Shown here piece after piece: positions 8,649-15,961 of a stretch of 64,000 nt of DNA (position 1 is its first letter; each line of letters starts with the position of its first letter). Source of the stretch: Pseudomonas salomonii (GTDB lineage: Bacteria; Pseudomonadota; Gammaproteobacteria; Pseudomonadales; Pseudomonadaceae); NCBI RefSeq assembly GCF_900107155.1, contig NZ_FNOX01000011.1:62001-126000 (forward strand), read 5' to 3'. The notes under the pieces are model-generated. The model was not told the DNA's origin and ran no database searches. It saw nothing but the letters and a program-made list of their open reading frames with translations. Both the position numbers and the translations under genes were made by a program.

Positions 8649-9097
8649 GAAGCCCTAATGTGATTAGCATTAAGGCTTCGGCGTTGATACTGTAAACGGC
8701 AGTTTCAACTTGTAATTAAAGTTATAACATATAATTATAATCATTCAAGTCCCTTCTGCCGTAAATATTCCATAACTATAAGAAAGTCAGTATTAACACC
8801 TGTAAGCAATGTTGGAAATTCAGGTGATTGTTCCGTTGCGTAGCCAAAGAGAAATAGAATGGGGATACTGGAAATTTCTCAACCCGCCAGCCATATAGAG
8901 ATATATGTTGAACAGGGTTCCAGTGTGGTGCTAATACAACCATTAAGTGTTCAAAGTCTAAACTGAGTATTACTGATTTAGACCCTGAAAATTCAGGCGA
9001 GCGGAACTTGTTTTTAACTCTTAAACAAGGAAGACCAGCTATGCCTGAAAGAGCTTAGCTGGTAAGGCTTTAAAAGCGAAAACCCCTTAGGGTTTTC
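8649..9097 (+). ncRNA. Candidate structured non-coding RNA or hairpin-rich region of the element
   Basis: No convincing reading frame crosses this stretch, but consecutive perfect or near-perfect inverted repeats do. A 12-bp stem with one mismatch lies at 8649-8679 and ACTG/CAGT at 8689-8703. CACCTG/CAGGTG lies at 8797-8826. A nested structure at 8867-8924 has ACTGG and AACCC pairing with the contiguous GGGTT-CCAGT around ATATA-GAGA-TATAT. More stems follow at 8957-8982, 8984-8997, 9007-9029 and 9034-9063. The series ends in a terminator-like GAAAACCC-CTTA-GGGTTTTC at 9078-9097. An AT-rich promoter-like stretch with TATAAT occurs near 8725-8742. I cannot match it to a named RNA family, and chance hairpins in AT-rich DNA remain possible. 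Confidence 0.4.
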
Positions 9098-9887
9098 AAG
9101 ACACGCACACGTACACACGTACTCCCATACACTCGCATGACCTAACACCTACACCGCCATATGCTGCGACTTCACCCCTAAAACAATTTAAACCGGTCAA
9201 ATTCAAGCGAATTTTTTTATCTTGATAGTAATACATCAAGTCCGTCCTACCGGCTTTGAAAATGCCATATAAGAATGTTGGGAGCAATCGAACAAATCAA
9301 AAAACGAAGTTAGCCCAGCGATTTACTACCGTGTGTGTGACACTTTGAAAAGCATCTGGCAGCTTCGCTTTTAGAAAAAACAATGGGCTTTTTATCTGTT
9401 TTTGTGAATTGTGTTTTTTTTCAAATCGAGTGGCAGGGTTTGAAAATTTTCATTTTGTGAGGTGACCCATCCCCGACGCTTTGAGTTGAAAAAAAACTGG
9501 GAGCGATTTTTGAAAATTTCTGATGATTTTTTTTGAGGAGTTAGTTGCAAAATTCAATTAAGGAAAACTCAAATAGGGTTTGCCTCTAAATGCAAACAAG
9601 GTCGGACCATAAATATATTTTCACTTTGCTATTGACAGCTTGTTTTTGCCGTATTTAAGCCATAAATTGAAGGTTTTAGAAAGTTGAAAACTCAATAATT
9701 TGCTGTAAATTTATAAAAAGTTTTGAGTTTTTTTTATGAAAATAGCACTTTAATGTTATACGGCGAGAATGAGGTTATGGGTCTAAAAATACCTATTTTG
9801 GATTTAGCACAAATTTAACCTTTAAAACAGCTTGTGATTTTAAAGCGAAGCGACCACCAGAATAGGCGAGCCGCTGCACGCCTTGAT
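9098..9887. other. Gene-poor, extremely AT-rich region of the element with A/T tracts
   Basis: About 790 bp without a credible gene. It begins with a short CA-rich, alternating CACGTACACACGTAC-like stretch (9100-9150). From about 9400 it becomes extremely AT-rich with repeated runs of seven or more T or A (near 9413, 9490, 9530 and 9730), which would bend DNA. A GTTTGC/GCAAAC hairpin lies at 9578-9597. A 63-codon minus-strand frame (9096-9287) starts at TTG, has no ribosome-binding site, and is not accepted. The region could be a replication or silencing-protein binding region or decayed sequence. Confidence 0.5.
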
Positions 9888-10331
9888 TTAGTATCGGTTG
9901 CAAATAGTCTGCGTGCCGATTTGGTTGCAATAAGTGGTTTTATTCTGTTCCTGCTGATTTCGCAGGTTTTGCCAAGCTTGTGCTTCCTGTGCAGCCTGCT
10001 GATTTTGAGCGTCAATCTGATTTTTAGTCTGCACAATGTTCATCGACAACATATTACAGTCGCCTTGCGATGGATTGACCGAATTGCCTATCTGTTGTGC
10101 TCGGCTCATAAAGTAATTCTGGTCAAATTGCCAAGTATTCAAATTGGCCATTGAGAATTGCTGACCGCGTGCCCCAACGTCCGGCGACATATAACCGCTG
10201 TTGACACATTTCATGATACTAATCAATTGGGTAGCGAATGCGGTGTATTGACCGTCCGAAAGCGGCGGTTTCTGCGTGACGCAGCCACTCAGCAGTGAAC
10301 CAGCAGCCAGCACAAGAAGAAATTTTTTCAT
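9888..10331 (-). CDS. Lipoprotein of unknown function, cargo of the element
   Basis: A 147-residue secreted lipoprotein. The signal peptide MKKFLLVLAAGSLLSGC ends in a clear lipobox (LLSG-C at about residue 17), so it should be lipidated and anchored in the membrane facing the periplasm. The mature part has a Gln/Asn/Ala-rich helix (about residues 105-135, many NQQ and QEAQ) and five further cysteines that could form disulfides (for example near residues 42, 92, 134 and 144). AAGGA precedes the ATG at proper spacing. GC content is higher than in the relaxase gene, hinting at separate acquisition. No family is recognised. Lipoproteins on mobilizable elements can act in entry exclusion, but nothing here shows that. 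Confidence 0.75.
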   Translation of the reverse strand: MKKFLLVLAAGSLLSGCVTQKPPLSDGQYTAFATQLISIMKCVNSGYMSPDVGARGQQFSMANLNTWQFDQNYFMSRAQQIGNSVNPSQGDCNMLSMNIVQTKNQIDAQNQQAAQEAQAWQNLRNQQEQNKTTYCNQIGTQTICNRY

Positions 10332-10532
10332 TCGCCATCCTTAGAAATTGTTGAGTGGTGGCTCACCAGTGGCACCATTCGTGGATTCTACCCAACCCTA
10401 CGGATGCAGTGCCATACACAGCGTATACGGCGATTTGCTGCACGGGTACAAGTCCCAGCACTCAAAACCACCTCGATCAGAAAAACATGCCATTTTCCGG
10501 GCGTCTAGCAATCGGGAAACCCGCTTTTAACG

Positions 10533-10558
10533 TGGAACCTATTACTGAACACGTCCAG
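10533..10558. other. Right attachment site of the element (attR, element-chromosome junction)
   Basis: TGGAAC (10533-10538) is the inverted partner of GTTCCA at the left end. Seventeen bases separate it from the shared CAG (10556-10558), where host radical SAM coding sequence resumes. The 200 bp between this site and the lipoprotein gene (10332-10532) hold no gene I can support; they contain only a small TGGTG/CACCA hairpin near 10363. Confidence 0.75.
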
Positions 10559-10785
10559 CCATGCTCGCAGCCGCGATAGGGGTTGATGGAGCGGTCGAAC
10601 GGCAAATCCGGCGAGTTGTTGCGGGTGATGATGCTCTTGGCCGTTTCGATACGCACTTCGGTGCCCTGGGTCGGCGGCACTTCCTGGAACCAGCCGTCGT
10701 CTTCGGCCACGCTGACGGTCGGCGCAAAGCGGTTGTGCAGGTTAGTGGCCGTGCCCCGGCCACGGGGCGGCAACGCAGTAGTCAT
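10558..10785 (-). pseudogene. Radical SAM protein (PA0069 family), N-terminal fragment
   Basis: This fragment holds codons 1-76 of the split gene, from ATG at 10785 to the Gly just after C-E-H. It ends inside the family motif NPYRGCEHG, with only the first cysteine (Cys73) of CxxxCxxC present. Translation would run on into the element for 26 foreign codons and stop near 10477, giving a 102-residue product without a complete iron-sulfur site. The promoter region, LexA-type box and ribosome-binding site (GAGGCG) are intact, so a truncated peptide may still be made. The remainder of the gene is at 2971-3801. Confidence 0.9.
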
Positions 10786-10790
10786 GAAAA

Positions 10791-10826
10791 CGCCTCGATA
10801 CTGTTTTTATATACAGTATCGAGGCG
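10791..10826 (-). promoter_or_regulatory. LexA-type SOS box inside a 14-bp inverted repeat, upstream of the split radical SAM gene
   Basis: The 16-mer CTGTTTTTATATACAG at 10801-10816 matches the gammaproteobacterial LexA consensus CTG-N10-CAG with an AT-rich centre. It lies 15 bp before the start codon of the radical SAM fragment. It sits at the centre of a longer palindrome: CGCCTCGATACTGT (10791-10804) and its exact complement (10813-10826). The palindrome could also terminate the upstream dehydrogenase operon, since TTTT follows on the minus strand. From memory, PA0069 of P. aeruginosa belongs to the LexA regulon, which agrees with this reading. Confidence 0.8.
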
Positions 10827-10866
10827 CGAGGTTTCTGACCAGTGCCGTTTGGCGGCCAGGGCAGGA

Positions 10867-12165
10867 TCAGTGCTTTTGCGTGACCTGCCCCAAGTCGTCA
10901 CCCGACGTGCTGCGCATATCGCTCTTGCGCAGGTCGGCCACGTCACTGGCTTTGACCGGTGCGCCTTGATTGCCCCAGCTGCCACGGACGAAACTGACCA
11001 CATCCGCGACTTCCTGGTCCGACAGACGCCATGCGAACGCCGGCATGGTGAAGGTCGACGGCGCTGTGTGGGTGGCCGGCAAGGTGCCGCCGTTCAACAC
11101 GATGTTGATCAACGAGGTGGCGTCCGCCGTCTGCAACACCGGGTTACCTGCAAGCGCCGGGAACACCCGCGTGTAGCCATGGCCGTCGGTACGGTGGCAC
11201 GCCGCGCAGTTGTCGATATACACCGACGCGCCCGGCTTGCTGTCGTCACCTTTCCACAGCGCCTCGGCCACCTGCTTGTCGTATTGATGCGGCTGGTCCT
11301 TCGGGTCCACCGCCGGCAGGCTCTTGAGGTATCGCGCAATCGCGGTGAGGTCGTCCTGAGACATGTACTGCATGCTGTGCACCACCACATCACTCATGCC
11401 GCCGAACACTGCACTGCGGTCACTGCGGCCGGTCTTGAGGAACTGCACCAACTGCTCCTCGCTCCAGCTGCCGAGGCCGTCCTTGTGGTCGCCGCGCAGG
11501 CTTTTTGCGATCCAGCCTTCCAGCGGCGCACTGCCGGACAGGAACGCGTTGCCGTCAGTCGCGCTGAGGGCTTTTTCCTGCATGGTCAGGGCACGCGGGG
11601 TGTGGCAGGCGCCGCAATGGCCGAGGCCTTCAACCAGATAGGCACCGCGAGCGACCACCGGGTCGGCTGCGGCTTGCACCTGATGCTCCTCGACCGCCGG
11701 CGCGAACATCCAGCGCCAGGCCGCCAACGGCCAACGCATGCTCAAGGGCCAGGGAATATCGCTGTCCTTGTTCTCCTGGGCGACGGGCTCCACGCCCTTC
11801 ATGAAGTATGCATACAACGCCTGCATGTCGCTGTCGCTGACACGCGCGTAGGACGGGTACGGCATCGCCGGGTAAAGCGTACTACCGTTCTTGGCGACGC
11901 CATGGCGCACGGCCTTGTCGAAGTCTTCGAAGCTGTAGTCGCCCAGCCCGGTTTTGTCCGGGGTGATGTTGGTGGAATAGATCACGCCGATCGGGGTTTC
12001 CATCGGCAGCCCACCGGCGAAGGGTTTGCCACCCTTGGCGGTGTGGCAGGCCACGCAGTCACCGGCGCGGGCCAGGTATTCGCCCTGCTTGATCAAATCG
12101 TTTTCAGCCGCGCTCACCGAGCAACTGCTGAACAGGGCAAAACTCGCGATAACAAGTGCTTTCAT
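10867..12165 (-). CDS. Triheme cytochrome c subunit of a gluconate-type dehydrogenase
   Basis: A membrane-attached periplasmic cytochrome c of 432 residues. A signal peptide (MKALVIASFALFSSC then VSAAEN) is followed by three heme-binding CxxCH motifs: CVACH near residue 37, CGACH in the middle, and CAACH near residue 310. Three c-type hemes are the hallmark of the cytochrome subunit of flavoprotein dehydrogenases for gluconate, sorbitol or alcohols. It carries electrons from the FAD subunit to ubiquinone. I prefer the ATG at 12165 over 12171 because AAGGAG is then eight bases upstream. It is the last gene of the three-gene operon 14717-10867. Confidence 0.88.
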   Translation of the reverse strand: MKALVIASFALFSSCSVSAAENDLIKQGEYLARAGDCVACHTAKGGKPFAGGLPMETPIGVIYSTNITPDKTGLGDYSFEDFDKAVRHGVAKNGSTLYPAMPYPSYARVSDSDMQALYAYFMKGVEPVAQENKDSDIPWPLSMRWPLAAWRWMFAPAVEEHQVQAAADPVVARGAYLVEGLGHCGACHTPRALTMQEKALSATDGNAFLSGSAPLEGWIAKSLRGDHKDGLGSWSEEQLVQFLKTGRSDRSAVFGGMSDVVVHSMQYMSQDDLTAIARYLKSLPAVDPKDQPHQYDKQVAEALWKGDDSKPGASVYIDNCAACHRTDGHGYTRVFPALAGNPVLQTADATSLINIVLNGGTLPATHTAPSTFTMPAFAWRLSDQEVADVVSFVRGSWGNQGAPVKASDVADLRKSDMRSTSGDDLGQVTQKH

Positions 12166-12177
12166 GGTCATCGCTCC

Positions 12178-13962
12178 TTATGCCTGAACCAGTGGGCCGG
12201 GGTTTTTAAGGTATTGCTCGCGGATCGCCCGCGCCGACCAGTAGGCCAGCGCTGCCACCAGGCCGGTAGGGTTATAGCCCAGGCCTTGTGGGAAAGCGGA
12301 TGCGCCTGGGACAAACACGTTGTGTACATCCCAGCTTTGCAGGTAACGGTTCAGCGCGCTGGTTTTCGGGTCGGTGCCCATGATCGCGCCACCATTGAGG
12401 TGGGTGGTCTGGTAGGACGCAGTGTTGAACTGCTCACCGACTTTTTTGCCCAGCACAGCAATGGCCTTGGGGTTCATCGCCGCGGCGACCTTGCCCATTT
12501 TCTCCATCATGAAGCGGTTCATCTTGATGTCGTTTTCCTGCCAGTCGAACGTCATCCGCAGCAGCGGCAGGCCGTAGGAGTCGCGGTAAACCGGGTCCAG
12601 ATCCAGGTAGTTGCTCCGGTAGGATTGATGCGCGCCATGGGAGTCCATCGACACTTGGTGGGTGTAGTAATCGGCGGTGGCGCGCTTCCAGGCGCTGCCC
12701 CACGCCGGCGTGCCCGGCGGGTTGGACGTACCGGCAATCGGCCGGCTGCCGGCCTGGTTGACCCACATCGGCGAGCCGCCCACGAAGCCGTGCGGGCCGT
12801 GGTCGAAGTTGTCCGCGTTGAAGTCATCGATGGCCACGCCATTGCCACCCGCACCGATGAAGTTGTTGGTGTGGGTGTCCTTGTCGAAAAAGGCCTTGAT
12901 GGTGCCCATGTTCTGGTAGGCAAAGTTGCGGCCCACCACGCCCTCATTGGTAATAGGGTCGTAAGGTTTGCCGATGCCCGAGAGCAACATGAGGCGCACG
13001 TTGTTGAACTGGAAGGAGGCGATGATCACCAGGTCCGCAGGCTGCTCGCATTCGCGGCCCTGAGCGTCGATATAGGTCACGCCGGTGGCCTTGCTCTTGG
13101 TGCTGTCGAGGTTGACCTTGAGCACGTGGGAATTGGCCCGCAGCTCAAAGTTCGACACCTGACGCAGCGCCGGCAGGATGTTTACGTTCGGAGAAGCCTT
13201 GGAGTACATGTAGCACACGTAACCACTGCAGAAACCGCAGAAGTTGCACGGCCCCATCTGCGCGCCGTAAGGGTTGGTGTAGGGCCCCGAAGTATTGGCG
13301 GACGGCAGGTTGTAGGGTTTGTAGCCGACGTCGGTAGCCGCTTTCTGAAACAACTGCGCAGACACGGTGTTTTTCTGCGATTCCAGCGGGAACGGGTTGG
13401 AGCGGTCCGGCGCATAGGGGTTGCCGCCACGACCTTCGCCGACCAGTTGGCCTTTGACGGTCCAGGCCTGGCCGGAGGTGCCGAAGACTTTCTCGGCGTA
13501 GTCGAAAAACGGCTCCAGCTCTTCATAGCTCACGCCGAAGTCCTGGATGGTCATGTCTTTGGGGATGAAATTTTTGCCGTAGCGCTCTTCATAGTGGCTG
13601 CGCATGCGCAACTCGATCGGGTCGACGCGAAAATGCACGCCTGACCAGTGCAAACCCGCACCGCCCACGCCATTACCCGGCAAGAACGCACCCAACTGAC
13701 GGTTGGGCAGGGCGACGTCATTCACGCTGTGGCGAATGGTCACCGTCTCCTTGGAGATGTCCTGAAAGAGTTTTTTACGCACGCTGTAGGTCAGTTCGTC
13801 GATGACCTGGGGATAGTTGCCGTCCGGGTAGGTGTCCTGCATCGGGCCGCGCTCCAGCGCTACCACGTTGAGGCCAGCTTCCGTCAGCTCCTTGGCCATG
13901 ATCGCGCCGGTCCAGCCGAAACCGACGATCACCGCGTCCACTTTCTTCATGATGGTCGCCAC
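12178..13962 (-). CDS. FAD-dependent (GMC family) catalytic subunit of a gluconate-type dehydrogenase
   Basis: A 594-residue oxidoreductase, large subunit of a periplasmic three-component dehydrogenase. The FAD-binding Rossmann motif is at the N-terminus (VIVGFGWTGAIMAKELTEAG with GxGxxG) and the GMC C-terminal part carries HLNGGAIMGTDP and NVFVPGASAFPQG. The ALERGP motif follows beta strand 2. It has no signal peptide of its own; in such enzymes it is exported with the Tat-targeted small subunit, which here is the preceding gene. The GTG at 13962 is used as start because GAGGG lies just upstream. Gluconate (to 2-ketogluconate) is the likeliest substrate in a fluorescent Pseudomonas, but related enzymes oxidise sorbitol or fructose. 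Confidence 0.87.
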   Translation of the reverse strand: MATIMKKVDAVIVGFGWTGAIMAKELTEAGLNVVALERGPMQDTYPDGNYPQVIDELTYSVRKKLFQDISKETVTIRHSVNDVALPNRQLGAFLPGNGVGGAGLHWSGVHFRVDPIELRMRSHYEERYGKNFIPKDMTIQDFGVSYEELEPFFDYAEKVFGTSGQAWTVKGQLVGEGRGGNPYAPDRSNPFPLESQKNTVSAQLFQKAATDVGYKPYNLPSANTSGPYTNPYGAQMGPCNFCGFCSGYVCYMYSKASPNVNILPALRQVSNFELRANSHVLKVNLDSTKSKATGVTYIDAQGRECEQPADLVIIASFQFNNVRLMLLSGIGKPYDPITNEGVVGRNFAYQNMGTIKAFFDKDTHTNNFIGAGGNGVAIDDFNADNFDHGPHGFVGGSPMWVNQAGSRPIAGTSNPPGTPAWGSAWKRATADYYTHQVSMDSHGAHQSYRSNYLDLDPVYRDSYGLPLLRMTFDWQENDIKMNRFMMEKMGKVAAAMNPKAIAVLGKKVGEQFNTASYQTTHLNGGAIMGTDPKTSALNRYLQSWDVHNVFVPGASAFPQGLGYNPTGLVAALAYWSARAIREQYLKNPGPLVQA

Positions 13963-13964
13963 GT

Positions 13965-14717
13965 TTATGCCCTCTCGCCGCGAATGGAAACAGCCGGGAA
14001 GGGGTATTGCTCGTTGCGTTCAACCCAGTCCATGAAATCGGCGCGGGCGCCGGGGAAGCCGATCATGGTCCAACCGACCATGCCTTTGTTGCCACCGTGG
14101 ATCGGGTCGCAGAAGAAGCCTTCCTTGGTGTTTTGCAGCAACAGGTTGAAGAACATCTTGGCCGGTACGGCCTCGAAATGCGCGGTCATCTCGCCGCCGC
14201 CCGCCTCCATACGGCGCAGCATGTCATCCTGGGTAGCGCTGTCTTGCGCAGCAAAAGCTTTACCGTTGAACGCCTTCGACCACGCATCCGTGGCGGCAAT
14301 GCCCAGGCGATAGATGTCTTTGGGCACCAATTTGCTCTGCCAGCCCATCTCTGGCGCCGCATCGGCGTTGAACGGGCCTTGCATGAACCACAGCGCGCCA
14401 GCGGCATACGGCGTGTTCATCTGGCGGTCGATGTATTCCGGCGCGCCGGCTTCCAGTGCGCCTGGGCCTTGGGCATCTGCGGGAATCAGGCGGGCGACGG
14501 CAGCGTTGATAAACGCCCACTCTTCGGCCGTGAAGTAACTCGGCTCGTAGGCTTTGTCGCTGGCGGGCGTTTTGGCGGGCGCGGCCTGCACCGGCTCCGG
14601 TGTGGCCATCAGCATCGAGCCGCCAAGGCCGGTGCTGGCAACCGTGACCACCGGGATCAAGGTCAAGGATTTGCGTAAAAAGTCACGCCGCGGGTTGTCC
14701 TGATCTTGATCAGACAT
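13965..14717 (-). CDS. Small (gamma) subunit of a gluconate-type dehydrogenase, Tat-exported
   Basis: A 250-residue gluconate 2-dehydrogenase subunit 3 family protein. The N-terminus has a twin-arginine signal (RRDFLRKSLTLIPVVTVAS, residues 10-28) followed by an AxA-like cleavage region near residue 45. It acts as the export escort for the FAD subunit. It is first in the operon, with GAGG before the ATG, and its stop codon is two bases before the FAD-subunit start. The 268 bp upstream to the divergent phosphatase gene contain the promoter region but no motif I can name. Confidence 0.87.
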   Translation of the reverse strand: MSDQDQDNPRRDFLRKSLTLIPVVTVASTGLGGSMLMATPEPVQAAPAKTPASDKAYEPSYFTAEEWAFINAAVARLIPADAQGPGALEAGAPEYIDRQMNTPYAAGALWFMQGPFNADAAPEMGWQSKLVPKDIYRLGIAATDAWSKAFNGKAFAAQDSATQDDMLRRMEAGGGEMTAHFEAVPAKMFFNLLLQNTKEGFFCDPIHGGNKGMVGWTMIGFPGARADFMDWVERNEQYPFPAVSIRGERA

Positions 14718-14985
14718 AGGTGCACCTCATCATGTGGTCACGGGTTTATCCGCCGCTTCTGGGAGCAGCGTGATGGTTTGCCAGAGCATTGGATCCAAAG
14801 GGATAGCACACACTGGCAATCAATAGTTACAAATGATAGCAGCCTAAGCATTAAGAGAAATCGATTCAGCGCGAAAAACAGCGGATCAGATGGGCGGATT
14901 CACGATTCTTTGACAGCCGCCTCACACAGCATTGACCCCTCGCAGGCGACTCTGTGACCCATCAGCCCTATCCCATTCGGTCTCA

Positions 14986-15678
14986 ATGCGCATGTTCACG
15001 ATTCGATTACTGCCCGCCCTTGGCCTGGCGTTCATGGCACTGTTCACCACACTGCAGGCCCAGGCCGACGAGGCTGCGTCGATCCGCTCGCCTGAGTGGG
15101 CACAGCCTGTGGGCGACCAATTCAACCTGCACCAGATGACGCCCACACTGTATCGCAGCGCGTTGCCGGACAGCACTGCGCTGCCTGTGCTGCAAAATCT
15201 GAAGATCGGCACGGTGATCAACTTCCTGCCGGAATCTGATGCGCCGTGGCTGAAGACGTCTGATATCAAACAGGTGCAGCTGACGTATCGCACCAACCAT
15301 GTCGACGATGCTGACGTGCTGGCTGCGCTCAGGGCCATCCAGGAAGCCGAAACCCAGGGCCCGGTGCTGATGCACTGCAAGCACGGCTCCGATCGCACCG
15401 GCCTGATGGCGGCGATGTATCGGGTGGTGATTCAGGGGTGGAGCAAAGAGGATGCGCTGAACGAAATGACGCTGGGCGGCTTTGGTTCAAGTAACGGCTT
15501 TAAAGACGGTGTTCGCTACATGATGAAGGCGGATATCGACAAGTTGCGTACCGCGTTGGCCAATGGCGACTGCAGCACCAGTGAGTTTGCGTTGTGCTCG
15601 ATGAAAAGCTGGATCAACACGGCCGGTAGCGGCCGTGTCGACCCCAAGAAAGACACCGAATTAGTACTCACACCTTAA
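14986..15678 (+). CDS. Secreted protein-tyrosine/dual-specificity phosphatase, TpbA-like
   Basis: A 230-residue periplasmic phosphatase. A signal peptide (about residues 1-26, ending LQAQA-DEA) is followed by the phosphatase fold. The catalytic P-loop HCKHGSDRTG matches HCx5R[ST], with nucleophilic Cys and Arg, and the general acid is probably in the NHVDDADV stretch. The HCKHG..RTG form is that of TpbA of P. aeruginosa, which controls c-di-GMP signalling through the cyclase TpbB. No tpbB-like gene is next to it here, so a role in biofilm control is only an analogy. I chose the ATG at 14986 because it gives a proper signal peptide; ATG 14992 is also possible. Confidence 0.82.
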   Translation: MRMFTIRLLPALGLAFMALFTTLQAQADEAASIRSPEWAQPVGDQFNLHQMTPTLYRSALPDSTALPVLQNLKIGTVINFLPESDAPWLKTSDIKQVQLTYRTNHVDDADVLAALRAIQEAETQGPVLMHCKHGSDRTGLMAAMYRVVIQGWSKEDALNEMTLGGFGSSNGFKDGVRYMMKADIDKLRTALANGDCSTSEFALCSMKSWINTAGSGRVDPKKDTELVLTP

Positions 15679-15685
15679 GCAGGTA

Positions 15686-15961
15686 TCAGTCCTTTTTCAG
15701 CTTGGGATTAGGGAAAAACTGCACCGCCTGCACCTTCGGGTCCGCGGGCGCCTTCAACGCCGACGTATTGACCCGCGTGCCCAATTCCTTGGGCACCGAA
15801 TTGCCTTGTTCATTCAGCGTGTCCGAATAGCCGCAGGCCACACATTCGCGGTGCGGCACATCGTCTTCGGTCCACATTTTCAACTTGTCCAACTCTTCGC
15901 ACGCCGGGCAGACCGCCCCGGCGATAAATTGCTTTTTGGTCACCACAGGCCCATCACTCAT
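15686..15961 (-). CDS. yheV: YheV-family small zinc-ribbon protein
   Basis: A 91-residue protein with two CxxC pairs (CPAC near residue 18 and CVACGYSDTLN near residue 40) that form a zinc ribbon, followed by a Pro/Lys-rich tail. It overlaps the end of prlC by four bases (ATGA) and is translationally coupled to it. The prlC-yheV neighbourhood is conserved in gammaproteobacteria. Its biochemical function is unknown. Confidence 0.85.
   Translation of the reverse strand: MSDGPVVTKKQFIAGAVCPACEELDKLKMWTEDDVPHRECVACGYSDTLNEQGNSVPKELGTRVNTSALKAPADPKVQAVQFFPNPKLKKD

Larger units (their letters stand above)
3801..10557. mobile_element. Integrative mobilizable element, about 6.76 kb, inserted in a radical SAM gene
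   Basis: The element carries a large serine recombinase, a relaxase with its accessory gene, and a lipoprotein cargo gene, but no type IV secretion genes. It would need a helper plasmid or ICE to transfer. It is strikingly AT-rich against the GC-rich chromosome and uses many AAA/AAT/TTT codons. The lipoprotein gene and right arm are less AT-rich, suggesting a composite origin. Ends are defined by the broken host gene: codons 1-76 lie to the right and codons 77-352 to the left. Rejoining the host flanks at CAG restores the frame. Rejoining the element ends gives a near-palindromic attP. No target-site duplication beyond the short core is seen, as expected for serine integrases. Confidence 0.85.

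Noticed and set aside
8649..9097. Retron or group II intron
   Set aside because: No reverse transcriptase frame is present in the element, and I could not find a domain V-like motif. The region is reported only as a candidate structured RNA.
9096..9287. 63-codon minus-strand frame in the element
   Set aside because: TTG start, no ribosome-binding site, runs through the CA-rich stretch and a terminator-like hairpin; repetitive V/C/G ending.
3801..10557. Prophage remnant
   Set aside because: No capsid, tail, lysis or phage replication gene; a relaxase and accessory gene indicate a mobilizable element instead.
10561..13644. 1027-codon open frame on the + strand opposite the dehydrogenase operon
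   Set aside because: It mirrors two real minus-strand genes with clear heme and FAD motifs. Long antisense frames are common in GC-rich DNA, and its translation is His/Arg/Val-rich without domains.
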